In this document: positions 29,827-40,700 of the stretch, in pieces
Layout: every line of letters starts with the position of its first letter
Numbering within the stretch: the first letter of the stretch is position 1
NCBI GenBank assembly: GCA_963784575.1
Contig: CAWARU010000001.1
Location: 496,001-560,000, forward strand
From: CAWARU01 sp963784575
GTDB lineage: Bacteria > Pseudomonadota > Gammaproteobacteria > UBA6186 > Azoamicaceae
DNA length: 64,000 nucleotides
Direction of reading: 5' to 3'
Position numbers and translations under genes: made by a program
The notes under the pieces: model-generated
What the model saw: the letters and a program-made list of their open reading frames with translations, nothing else
Told to the model about the DNA's origin: nothing
The model's database searches: none

Positions 29827-32800
29827 TTCGAAGCTTCTGCGGACCTTCTAAGCGATAAATATCAGGTTTTTCCTGTATCAATCGAATCAATTTGCTGGGA
29901 TCGATATGGGGTTTGGCACTAAATTCAAGACGCCCGCCTTTCGGCCCGACCTCAATCTTAACAATCCCCAACGGTATAGCCTTTAGCTTCAATTCAGTGA
30001 CTTTAAAAAGATTACGGGTGTGTTCGGGCAAAATACCAAAGCGATCGACCATTTCAGCCATTAAATCATCCAAGGCATTCTTGTCGCGGCAATTTGCAAT
30101 GCGCTTATAAAGTAACAGTCGAGAATGGACATCTGGCAGATAATTTTCAGGAATCAGCGTGGGGATGTTGAGAATCAATTTCAACTTGTTTCTTTAAGGG
30201 GGCATCCAGTGAGATATCCTCGCCTTTTTGCAATAATTTTACAGCATTATCTAAGAGCTCCATGAATAAGGGGAAACCCACAGCCTGGATATTGCCGCTT
30301 TGCTCTTCCCCCAGCAATTCGCCTGCACCGCGAATTTCAAGATCATGAGTTGCCAAAGTAAATCCAGCACCAAGCTCTCCTAGAGATTCAATGGCCTCCA
30401 AGCGCTTTTTAGCATCGCTTGTCATCTGAGTTTTTGAAGGTGTTAAACAAAAAGCATAAGCCTGATGATGCGAACGCCCGACTCGGCCACGAAGTTGATG
30501 CAATTGTGCCAATCCGAATTTATCGGCTCGATCGATGATGATGGTATTGGCAGTCGGTATATCGATACCAGTCTCGATGATGGTAGTGCAAACTAGAACA
30601 TTAAAGCGTCGATGATAGAAATCTGACATGACGTGTTCAAGTTCTCTTTCCCGCATTTGTCCATGCGCAATGGCAATTCGAGCACTGGGCACTAAATTTT
30701 GAAGTTCATGGGCTGCATTTTCAATTGTTTCAACTTCATTGTGCAAATAGTATACCTGACCGCCGCGATGTAATTCTCGATGAATTGCTTCTTGAATCAG
30801 AATCGGGCTTTTTTCACGAACAAATGTTTTGATAGATAAGCGCTTTGCAGGCGGTGTTGCGATGATTGAAAGATCGCGCAAACCAGACATCGACATATTC
30901 AATGTCCGCGGAATGGGTGTTGCGGTTAAGGTTAAGATATCGACTTCAGAGCGTAATTTTTTGAATTGCTCTTTCTGACGCACACCGAAACGATGCTCTT
31001 CATCAATGATCAAAAGCCCGAGATTCTTGAATTTGATGGTATCCTGCAATAGCTTATGAGTGCCTATGATGATATCCAGTTTTCCTTCGGACAGATCTGA
31101 AATGGTTTTTTCTTGTTCCTTGCGATTTTTAAAACGGGACAGTACGTCTAGTCGAACTCCGAAATTTGCAAAACGATCACTGAATGTTTGAAAATGTTGA
31201 TCGGCGAGTAAGGTGGTAGGCACTAAAACTGCTACTTGCTTTCCAGCCGCAACAGCAATAAAAGCAGCGCGAAGTGCGACCTCTGTTTTGCCAAAACCAA
31301 CATCACCGCAAATCACTCTATCCATGGGTTTCGATGAGGTCAGATCTTTAATGACTTCCAGTATCGCCCGATTTTGATCGGGTGTTTCTTCAAAGGGAAA
31401 TTCATCCTCGAAACTTGCAAATTGCTCATCAGGGGCTGGAAAAGAATGGCCAACTTTGGCTTCTCTTTTTGCATAGATTTCCAAGAGCTCGACAGCCACA
31501 TCGCGAGTTTGTTCCAGTACGCGTTTTTTTACCTTTTCCCAATGATCGCTGCCCAAACGACCGATGGGTGCGTGTTCTAAATCGACTCCGCTATATCGGC
31601 TCACTAAGTTCAGCGAAGTGACAGGTACATATAGTTTATCACCGCCAACATACTCCAAAGTGAGAAATTCGGCTTCTTGGCCTCCGAGGGTAAGGCGAGT
31701 CAGTCCCAAGTAACGTCCAATACCGTAATCTAAGTGCACAACAGGTGCCCCTATACTGAGTTCAGCAAGACTTCGAACCTCGAAATCAAAATCTGGTGAT
31801 TTGGTTTTGCGGAGCCGGCGTTGCATCACGCGTTTACCAAAAAGGGCCGCTTCGGGAATAATGGCAAGCTGTTGTTTCGAAGCTTCTATATCCCAGATGA
31901 CACCTTCATCAATGGGTGCTACTATTAATCCTTTTTTTGCATCACTCTGTAGAAAAGATCGAAAATTCTCAAATTCTGAAAATTGCAGATTAGGGATTTT
32001 TGAAAGCGTCTCTTTTAAAATTTCTCGCCTGCCAGCAGTTTCAGCTGTGAAGAGGATGCGGCCCTCAAATTCTGTTAAGAATCCCTGCAGAGATCCAAGC
32101 ATGACTCCGTGTGGGGACCCGGTTGAAAGATCTGGCAAAAATTCAAAGGGCAGATTTTGGACCATCGAACGATCTGATAAAGTTTTCGCTGCAAGTTCAC
32201 ATACAGGAAATTGCTTAAATGCGGCAAATAATTCATTAGGTTGCAAAAAAAGGAGCTTGGGGTCAAGAATGGGGCGAAGTCTGTCATGACGGTACTGTTC
32301 ATAGCGTTCCTTTACTTCTTCCCAAAACTGCTCCGCGCTTTTTTCAATGCTGATTTCTGATGTTTCTATCTCGGCAATCAGGCAATTCTTAGGCAAATAT
32401 TCAAAAAGACTGCTGGTCTTTTCAAAAAACAAAGGGAGAAAATATTCAAGTCCGGGTGCGGCAATACCTTCACTGACATCCACATAGAGCGAGGACTGTC
32501 TTGGATCTCCTTCGAATCGATCCCTGAAATGGTTTCGAAAACTCGAAATGCCTTCCGAACTCAGGGGAAATTCACGTGCCGGAAGCAATCTGATTTCCTC
32601 AATTTTTTCAAGCGATCGCTGAGTTTCAATATCAAAGGTACGAATCGAATCGATGACATTGTCGAAAAGATCAATCCGAAAAGGTTTCTCGCTTCCCATG
32701 GGGAAGAGATCAATCAATGAACCGCGTATGGCAAATTCACCATGTTCCATAACCTGCGTTGCAGCGCGATAACCGCTTTGTGCCAGATTTTGACGGAACG

Positions 32801-33263
32801 CTTCGAGATCTATCACTTCGCCCAGCCGGAACAGCAAGGTATTTTGATAGAGATATTCCTTGGGGCAAAGGCGTTGCATCAAGGTATTGACAGGAACGAT
32901 GAGAATTCCACGCGTGAGATTTGGCAAGTGATAAAGGGTTGTTAATCGTTCTGAGACGATGTCTTGGTGTGGCGAGAAAGAATCGTAGGGCAAGGTTTCC
33001 CAGTCTGGGAATGACAGGATAGGATATTCACTGGATTCTTCTTTCAAAAAAAACGAGAGTTCTCGTTCGAGTTTAGAGGCTGTGAGAGAGTCTGGTACAA
33101 CCACCATCACGACGCCTGAGTGCTCTTTTTCAATTGCGGCTAAACAGAGGGGCAAAGCTACGCCATAAAGGTTACCAAAACAGCGTTTTTCTTGAGGGCG
33201 TTTTGGCAATGCCAAGGAAAGAATTTCTAAGGGATTTTCCTGTGATTTTGATTTAGCTGCCAT
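29756..33263 (-). CDS. mfd: Transcription-repair coupling factor Mfd, frameshifted near the C-terminus
   Basis: Mfd removes stalled RNA polymerase and recruits UvrA. The main frame has the UvrB-like N-terminal region, the RNA polymerase interaction domain (VHLDYGIGRYLGL, EYVGGDKLYVP) and RecG-type translocase motifs: CGDVGFGKTEVALRAA, GTHKL, DEEHRFGV, LTATPIPRTL, QLRGRVGRS. It stops at 30147 after KKQVEIDSQHPH. The C-terminal TRCF domain (NIPTLIPENYLPDVHSRLL, then IDRFG-like VDRFGILP) continues one frame away to 29756. Deleting one base near 30173 restores KKQVEID-LNIPTLIPEN and gives about 1168 residues (E. coli 1148). A sequencing error is the simplest explanation; loss of the C-terminal autoinhibitory domain is the biological alternative. 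Confidence 0.93.
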
Positions 33264-33319
33264 AATGGCTATTTTATAGGAATTTTATGGCTTTGCCAAG
33301 CTTTTTTCCCCTGTGAATT

Positions 33320-33354
33320 TAGGGCCAACATAGTAGAATTGTCAACAGGCCCTA
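33320..33354. repeat. 35-bp partial copy of the palindromic element
   Basis: The sequence from GGCCAACATAGTAG to GTCAACAGGC matches the outer right end of the element at 2921-3067. It is bounded by TAGGGCC and GGCCCTA, so it is itself a short inverted-end unit. It lies between the mfd start and the end of the barrel gene and supplies that gene's stop codon. Confidence 0.7.
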
Positions 33355-34095
33355 CAAATGCTGTGGAAAAAGCGACATGAAGAAACCGAAGTTGATGGAC
33401 AGCGTCTCCCTAAAAGTATGATTTGTTATATTACGAAGCGCAAAAACTCTCTCTACATTACGGATTGAAATTTGTCCGGTATTATCATAACCCACAAAAC
33501 CACGAACACCATAATAGGGATCTAAATGCCACACTAAACCAATTCTTGCTTTTGAAATACCTCTGGTTGGTAAACGTAAGTCGATTATGGCTTGTTCAAC
33601 AGGAGAATTGTCGCCCGAAAGCCTCGTTGCTCTGGTTTTTGATCGAATGAAACCCATTCCATAAGAAAGCATTAAATCAAAGCAATGGATCAGCTGAATA
33701 TAATAACTTGCCATAAAATGTGCAGTCTGAAATTGTACAGTTCGGCTAAATCCAAAATTAATCAGATCAACAGTATAAAAACGTTGGATCTGGTCTAAAT
33801 GATGGGTAATTTTTCTTCTTACTGTTTGTTCATAACCTAATTCGAGTCCAAAATTTTCATGAAACTTAAAACCTACATAAGCATTTCCAGCAAAATAATA
33901 TTTCGGAAACATGGGACGCCAGTCATCTTTTCCTTGGGTGAGTTGAAGTTTCATGTCTAGCCCGCCGTAGGGATTGATACCGCCATACCATCTCGGGCAG
34001 CAATAATCGGCTAATACGGATTTTGAGAAAAGGAATAATGATAATGATATTGTTAAAACTGATAATAGTGAAAAAGATTGAATCCTTGATTTCAT
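33352..34095 (-). CDS. Outer-membrane beta-barrel protein (OmpA/OmpW-like), function unknown
   Basis: An N-terminal signal peptide (basic start, hydrophobic LLSVLTISLSLFLF, cleavage likely after VLA before DYCC) leads to a protein of about 220 residues with alternating aromatic strands such as YYFAGNAYVGFKF, FGLELGYEQTV and ARIGLVWHLDPYYGVRGFVGYD. This is typical of small 8-stranded barrels. The last strand (LSINFGFFMSLF) ends in Phe as expected, but four extra residues (PQHL) follow before a TAG that coincides with the first bases of a repeat. Two adjacent Cys after the signal peptide are unusual. It is monocistronic. Confidence 0.7.
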   Translation of the reverse strand: MKSRIQSFSLLSVLTISLSLFLFSKSVLADYCCPRWYGGINPYGGLDMKLQLTQGKDDWRPMFPKYYFAGNAYVGFKFHENFGLELGYEQTVRRKITHHLDQIQRFYTVDLINFGFSRTVQFQTAHFMASYYIQLIHCFDLMLSYGMGFIRSKTRATRLSGDNSPVEQAIIDLRLPTRGISKARIGLVWHLDPYYGVRGFVGYDNTGQISIRNVERVFALRNITNHTFRETLSINFGFFMSLFPQHL

Positions 34096-34271
34096 TAATG
34101 CTTCCTAAATGCTACTAAAGGCTGCTGAATGCTTCCTTCAACCTTTATGTTGAGTGTATCTACTAACTCTGACTTTGATTATAGTTGCTAACTTTGAAAT
34201 CGGCAATTTTTTGACAGAAACATTCTTTGATATGTATTTTTATAGGTCACATTCAAGAGCAGTGCCAGTTG

Positions 34272-37200
34272 CTAACTTTTCTTCTTAGGCTTATGCCCAT
34301 GCGTTACCTTATCGGTATGAGCTTTCATCGCTTCTGCCTTGGCTTTCAAAAACGCATCCAAGGTTTTTATAAATTCCTTATCCTTTTCTACTTTATATTT
34401 ATAAACGAGACTTTCAGGCCACAGCCATTCTTTGTAGCGAGCACTCATGAGCGACGAGATGGGACGTCCAAGGGCTTCAGCAAAGTCTCGATAATACTCC
34501 ACTTCGTGCTTCGAGAGGTGTTTACCTTGCTCAATTTTATCTTGGACATATTTAAGGAAAGGCTTTTGAATTGTAGCCGGGATGTCCTTTTTTAAATTCT
34601 TCGCACTTTCTATGTATTCAATGATTTCTGTTTCAGATAATTCCTCACCATTCTTAATTTTTTCATCTACTTTGCGCAAATATTCTTGATTAATTTGCGC
34701 AGATTGTCTCTTAACACGCTCCTCTTCTAACATGGGCTCTCTTTTAAAACCTTGATTATTCCAATCCGAAACTCTGGGCAAGGGCATGAGTGCGAGATCT
34801 TTGAAAACATTCTTCCTTAAGAGCTGTAATTTTTTACTTCGAGGGCTGTCGTCATCCCGAAGAACTTGCGTTTCCGGCAGCAATAGTTTTAACTTATTCT
34901 CGAGTTTATCAAGTCTTGCCCAATATTGTTCATCAGTTTCTGTGTCCTTCATAGGGAAGAGATCACTCACATCACAGCCTGTCCCCTTGAGTTGCGTTCC
35001 AAAAATACGATACAAATGGCTATGTTCCATCAGATCTGACTTAGCATAATTCTTTTCTAGAACAAATAATAACTCAGCAACCATTTTGGATAGACCCCTC
35101 ATTTTTTGAATCTTTTTCAGGTTGGTGAATTCTAACTTATTCAAAAACCAATCCATTTGAGCACGAGTTTTGGTGTTTTTAGTATTATTTCGAACCAGCA
35201 ATACGATGGCTAAGAAAAAGGTTGAAACTGACAATGCTACTCGCACCGAAAAAGCAAGAAATTCGGTGAATAATAGGATCGGATAGATGATATTATCCAT
35301 CACCCATTTTGACTCAATTTTTCGCCCTAACCAATTCTGAATCTTAACAACGGTCGAAGTGTTTTCATAGATGCTTCGGTCAAGCTCAGTCTTAAGTTCC
35401 TTCATCGTTTGATAGTTTGTCGAGGTTTTCCCTTTCATCTCAATAGCCTGCATTTGTTCGTCAAAGGATTTTGCCTTCTCTATACTTTCAGCAATTTTTT
35501 TCCTACATTCTTTCATAAAGCCTGCAATCAAGGCAAGATCTCTATTATGATATGCTTTGATTTCCTCTAGATCACGTGGTATCTCAAAATTTATGTCCCT
35601 GCAGTTATCTCGCAGTTCTTTAAAGAAATTGAATAGAAGTGGATCATTCATTTCCTGAACATGTTTCAAGATGCCTTGAAAATGAATATCTCTATTATGC
35701 TTCAAATTCCGAGCTTCATCATGCAAGATTTTCATTTTTTTCTTGTACTTCTCATCTGTAAGCTTTGAGTCTGGTGCATGCATAGCACTCGTGAGTTTAA
35801 TCTGCTTGTCCTTGTTTTTTTTGATTTCTTCTTGTGCGTTATGAAGAGTTTCCAGATCATGCAATACTGGTATTCTAAATGATTTTTTTCTGGCTCGCTG
35901 TCTCAATTCATCCATGCGCCAGTCCAAGCTCATCTGCATGATTTGCAGTTGTTTCAACTGCCTTTGCAATTCTTCAGTAGTCCTTGTATATTCGTCATAC
36001 CTCTCCTGGCATATTTGCAGCAATTCTTCATCAGAATAGACTATCTTTGCTGCCCCCTTTAACCGCTGCTCGAGTCTTTGTTTTTCCAATTGCTCGAGTC
36101 TCGCTAACTCATTGTGATCAAATGTACCCTGCTCTTTGCCGTCTTCAATGATTTGATCGATTTCGCGAAGACTCTTCAGCAGTTTCTTTTTCTCTTCTTT
36201 AAATGCATCACGTTCTGCATCACTGACTTCGCCAGATTTTAATCGGTCACGCAGTTGATTTAATCTGTACTGCTTTGTGACTTTTTGCCTGATCAATTCA
36301 TCAAGATGATGACTTAATTCCTCCAAATCCATCTGTTCAAAAATGGGAACACTCTTTTCATCCTGTGCCAGCATTGCTTTCAACATGGATTGGACTGCAT
36401 CAATTCCGGAATCCGCAAGTGCCAAGCGGCGTTCATCATCAGCATCAAAATCTAATGTTTTTACCCCCTTCGTATCTATCACGGCCATCCTTTGACCATA
36501 TTTCTGATACAACTCTCTTTCTGACATGACAGACGAATAAAGTGCTTTTGCAAGATCGATGCCTTTTTTGATTTCCATCGGCTTTTCATTCTCAGGGTCT
36601 TTCAATGTAAGCGCCATCGCTTCCGGATTGCCGGGTGCATCCTTGGTGGCATGATAGAAAGGATACTCATTAAAAACATCTGGAAGATTCTGCAACAAAC
36701 CGCCATCAACTCGCACAGGAACTTTGCCATTTTTCAAGTTTTCCTTTTCCTCCTGCGTCAGGGGTACTGTGACCGGCTTGAATCCGCCCGGAAAACTCGC
36801 AGAAATGCGAACAGCATCTACAATCGGTAAATCTGGCCAATCGCTCGCATTATAGTGTTCAAGTTTCCGGGTGGAGAGATTTGATCCGGTAAGATGAAGT
36901 GCTCGAAATTTACCTGGGTTCGCCTTTGCCAAAGACTTGAGTTTTGCAAAGGTAATTTTCGGATCTCCCGTTTTTCTTTCAATCATCCGAGAAACATGAT
37001 TTGATAAGGCATCTCCTTTCCAAAGCCCGAGTTCTCTGCTAAAAGCAAGTTTCAGAATATCTTCAGCGCGTTCTACACCTTCGGTGATTTTGCTTGGTAA
37101 TTTTACGGCGCCTTCAATTGCGGTTAATAAATCAAATTTTTTCTCATATCCCATAGCTTCTTGAAAAATTGCAGTGCCGGTCTTTATCACGCCGCCCATT

Positions 37201-37547
37201 CCGTAAGACTCTAGCCAACCTGGCTCATCCTTGTCTTGCAGAGCCCTAAAATTCAATGCCAACATTTCTTGTCGGATTTCTTGTGCGGTGTAACCTACAG
37301 CTATCAAAGTGGCTACAATCGACCCCGCGGAACTGCCAGCAACTTCCTCAATTTGATCCATCACCCCACAAGCTTCCAACTGTTCAATAGCACCAACATA
37401 TCCTAGACCTTTCATTCCGCCGCCTTGTAAGGACAAATATTTTATTCTGCGAATGCTGGATGATTCGGGAATATCATCGTATTTAAGCAATGATTTTGAA
37501 GGAGATTTCGGTTCCTTGGGGTTTTCGACAGACATAGCAATATCCAT
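34272..37547 (-). CDS. Large patatin-like phospholipase with coiled-coil and membrane segments (candidate effector)
   Basis: Residues 34-310 form a patatin domain: oxyanion-hole motif GGGMKG at 42-47, nucleophile Ser73 in GSSAGS, and the catalytic Asp in VDGGLLQNLPDVF near 280. Patatin enzymes such as ExoU and VipD are lipases acting on host phospholipids, often needing a host cofactor. From about 400 to 740 the protein is long charged helix, probably coiled-coil (RLEQLEKQRLEQRL). Hydrophobic stretches near 760-800 (PILLFTEFLAFSVRVALSVSTFFLAIVLLV in two parts) could insert in a membrane. The C-terminus is basic (GHKPKKKS). There is no signal peptide. The 1091-residue size and host-type domain suggest an injected effector; that is inference. 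Confidence 0.75.
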   Translation of the reverse strand: MDIAMSVENPKEPKSPSKSLLKYDDIPESSSIRRIKYLSLQGGGMKGLGYVGAIEQLEACGVMDQIEEVAGSSAGSIVATLIAVGYTAQEIRQEMLALNFRALQDKDEPGWLESYGMGGVIKTGTAIFQEAMGYEKKFDLLTAIEGAVKLPSKITEGVERAEDILKLAFSRELGLWKGDALSNHVSRMIERKTGDPKITFAKLKSLAKANPGKFRALHLTGSNLSTRKLEHYNASDWPDLPIVDAVRISASFPGGFKPVTVPLTQEEKENLKNGKVPVRVDGGLLQNLPDVFNEYPFYHATKDAPGNPEAMALTLKDPENEKPMEIKKGIDLAKALYSSVMSERELYQKYGQRMAVIDTKGVKTLDFDADDERRLALADSGIDAVQSMLKAMLAQDEKSVPIFEQMDLEELSHHLDELIRQKVTKQYRLNQLRDRLKSGEVSDAERDAFKEEKKKLLKSLREIDQIIEDGKEQGTFDHNELARLEQLEKQRLEQRLKGAAKIVYSDEELLQICQERYDEYTRTTEELQRQLKQLQIMQMSLDWRMDELRQRARKKSFRIPVLHDLETLHNAQEEIKKNKDKQIKLTSAMHAPDSKLTDEKYKKKMKILHDEARNLKHNRDIHFQGILKHVQEMNDPLLFNFFKELRDNCRDINFEIPRDLEEIKAYHNRDLALIAGFMKECRKKIAESIEKAKSFDEQMQAIEMKGKTSTNYQTMKELKTELDRSIYENTSTVVKIQNWLGRKIESKWVMDNIIYPILLFTEFLAFSVRVALSVSTFFLAIVLLVRNNTKNTKTRAQMDWFLNKLEFTNLKKIQKMRGLSKMVAELLFVLEKNYAKSDLMEHSHLYRIFGTQLKGTGCDVSDLFPMKDTETDEQYWARLDKLENKLKLLLPETQVLRDDDSPRSKKLQLLRKNVFKDLALMPLPRVSDWNNQGFKREPMLEEERVKRQSAQINQEYLRKVDEKIKNGEELSETEIIEYIESAKNLKKDIPATIQKPFLKYVQDKIEQGKHLSKHEVEYYRDFAEALGRPISSLMSARYKEWLWPESLVYKYKVEKDKEFIKTLDAFLKAKAEAMKAHTDKVTHGHKPKKKS

Positions 37548-37753
37548 TACGCTCGAGCGTTATTTCAATTATCGGAACTTTGTTTGGATTCTTAACTTAC
37601 AATTTTAGATTGCTTTTATAGAAAAAAGAAATTTATATTGAGCATAATTGTGAAATTTTATGTTATAGACTCTAGCTAAGGCCTATTGCATTCCATGAGA
37701 AATACTTGAATATGCACACAATAGAAGCTTGTGATGCTTTATATCTTTATATC

Positions 37754-40700
37754 TTATCTAAACTTTTTAGATAAATATGACCACCAGGAAGTATTCTCTT
37801 TCTTTTTGCCTTTATCTTGGCCTTCTTGTTTTGTTTTAGGATCTGATGCGACAGTTTTAGCGGGCGATTCAGGTTTTGGCTTTACAACTTCTGCCCCTGC
37901 TAACTGAGCAGATTGAGCAGTAAATTGGGGAACCAAAGGAACTGCTACGGGAGATTTGCCAGGCGCAGCTGCAGGAACAGGATTAGGTCTCAATTCAGGA
38001 AGGATAATACCTTTCTTATCTAATAAAGCAATAAATCCTTTTTCGCATTTTCCTTTCCAGCTCGCTATAGAAAGCAAAGAATCTGGAAAATCACCCCCAA
38101 CCTTCACACTGAGATCGGCGCCAGCATCAATCAGTATTTCAGCTGATTGAAGATCACCTTGAGCAAGTACTAGGCTTAATGCCGTATCTGCGGTAGGGTG
38201 TGATCTTTCATTGACATCAGCACCGGCCTCTACGAGCATTTTGAGATATCCCATTCTTTTTTCTGCGATGACTTGAAATAAAATTTCTGAATAACGCCCT
38301 ACGGATTGTGCTAGCGCAATCAATCCATTATCAATGAGATTTTGCATCGCAGCCAAATTTGCGGGATCTTTGTCATCGAGTTTGAGAAGCTTATAGAATT
38401 CAGAATTTTTGCCATCAAAATCGTAATCGGATCGATTACCATACACAACTTTTGGATCTATACCGGTTGAATGGTTATGCTTCCAAAGTAGAGCTTTATA
38501 CTGTCCTAGAATGAACTGCTCACGGTTCAATTTACGAATCTGAACTGGGATAGCAAGTGGGGCTGGGGTAGCAAGTGGGGCTTCTGGGTTATATTCCAAG
38601 AGTTGTTTTAATTTTTCTTGCGGGAATGCGAGGCATGCTTGCAAAGAAAGATCTTGGTTCAAATATGAGATAATAATGTCAGTGCAATTTGCGGAGTTGA
38701 TGTGGTTTCGAAGTACTGCATCAACATCAAGAAATGACCTGATTTCTTCTGCAAATAGTTTCTTGACTTTTGGGTCAACTATCTCATCATCTGCTTCAAG
38801 CACATATCGGCGAATCGAGGGAGCAAATAGAGAAAGAGCATCATTGGCTTTAGACAAAGCTGCTTCAGGACGATTTAAATACAGGAGGTCCGATAATTCT
38901 TTCAAAGTAAATATGAAGTGTAGTTCTCTCTGAATGTCTATGATAGCTGTGTCTGCTGGGGTATCTATGATGTCTGGTTCTTCTGTTCTGGTATAATCTA
39001 ATAGGTCTTTGGCTTGAGCTTCGGTTTCGGGTTCAACTTCCAAATCCTCTTCGAATTCGATTCCGAGGATGTGTGGTTCTTCTGGGAAGGATTTGACTGC
39101 AACATCATGTATGGCATAAACTAATGAGCCTTTGGCTTGGGTATCGGTCAAAGCTTCAGTTTTGATTGTATTTTCTTTTTTCACTGCAACCGCAATATCG
39201 GATTCGAAATATAAGCGACTGAATTCTTTAGTGGCTTGTAAATTTCTATCTAAAACCTGCAATACCCCGAGAATCTTACTGATATTAAATCTTAAAGAAG
39301 GGCAATAAATTCTGTGCTCTCTTTTTGCCAATCCTGCACCATATGTCAACATTGGTAGGCTAGCAAAAGAATAGCGATAGAATTGCAAGATATTACCAAG
39401 CGGCAAATTGCCGTTTTTGCTTTGCAAGAGAGGATTTACCCCTAATTTATCGAGCAACATCATCATTGATTGCCCATTACCTTCTCTTTTTGAAAAATGG
39501 TGCAATGCTGATTCTCCCTTTTGATTTCGATAGGAGGCATAGTTTTTTGAATCTTTACCGGATTTTTCAAGAAGCAACTTCATGATTTCATGCGCTTCTT
39601 CAGCATGTTGATGGGTGAGCTTTTCCAACATCTCTTCCCAACCATAATTTCCATAATGATATACTTTACGAAAATCATGTGCATACTTATCAACTTTTAG
39701 ATAGGGATTTCGAAAACAATTCTTAGCAAGTTCAATTAAGAGTGAATTTTGCTGCGTGCCAAGAAAAATATTTAAGGGTATTTCACGATCTTCCATCAGA
39801 TGCTTGATGAGCTTTATGTCTCGTACTCTCACTCCTAAAAAGAGTAATAATTTTCCGGCACATGCTATGAAGTCTTGTTCACTTCCACGAATGAATTTTA
39901 AGAATAACTCCGAGCCAATGACTTTATGATGAGTTTTGGCGAGCAGCAGAAAACTTTCTTCTGCATTGCATTTTGCAAGCAAGCTTAAGACTTCAAGAAT
40001 GTTTGGTTTAAGCCAGGGTTGATAACTCTCGATATCCTTACGGATTGCTGCAGACACAAATGATTTCTTGTCGAAATCGAAATATTCTTTACCTGCTACA
40101 ACAGGTGTATTCAATAGAGATTCCTTAAACTCCTTGTAGCATCTCTGATGGCTTTGCGCTAGACTTGTGATTATACTAGGTTCTGTTATCAAATTGAGGT
40201 CTTTCTGATATTTCATAAAGAGATCATGGATACCCGGCGCTAAATCTTCTGTCGGTGTTCGGAAAGTATATTCTATGATTTTCCTGAGATTAGGGATTCG
40301 AATGTCCCTGTTTGTAACATCCAGAGCACGCTCGAGATCTTTTAAAGTATAAATCCAAACACGTTTTGGTTTGGAATCAGTGGTTTCACCCAGCAGTACT
40401 ATTTCACTTGTTTCTATGTTTTTTTGAAAGGTTTTAAAAATACTACCATAGCCAATATCCTGCTTTGCGGCCTCCATGACTCCTTTCAAAAATTCCTCCC
40501 TATTTCGTCGTTCATCAAATCTACTACTTTCAAGATTTGCTAAGCGCTTTCCGGGCTTAAGCAACCCACCCCCAAAGGATAGTAATTGTAAGAAACAATT
40601 GTGAATGTTTGTTTCTGGTTTTTGTCTGCCAAATTCTGCTCGACTTTCTTCAGGAATTCTGGTAAGAAGCTCAAGACTTGAAAAACTGGTAAAATAAATG

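Noticed and set aside
29756..30184. Independent gene of 142 codons after mfd
   Set aside because: Its sequence is the C-terminal TRCF domain of Mfd, displaced by a one-base shift.
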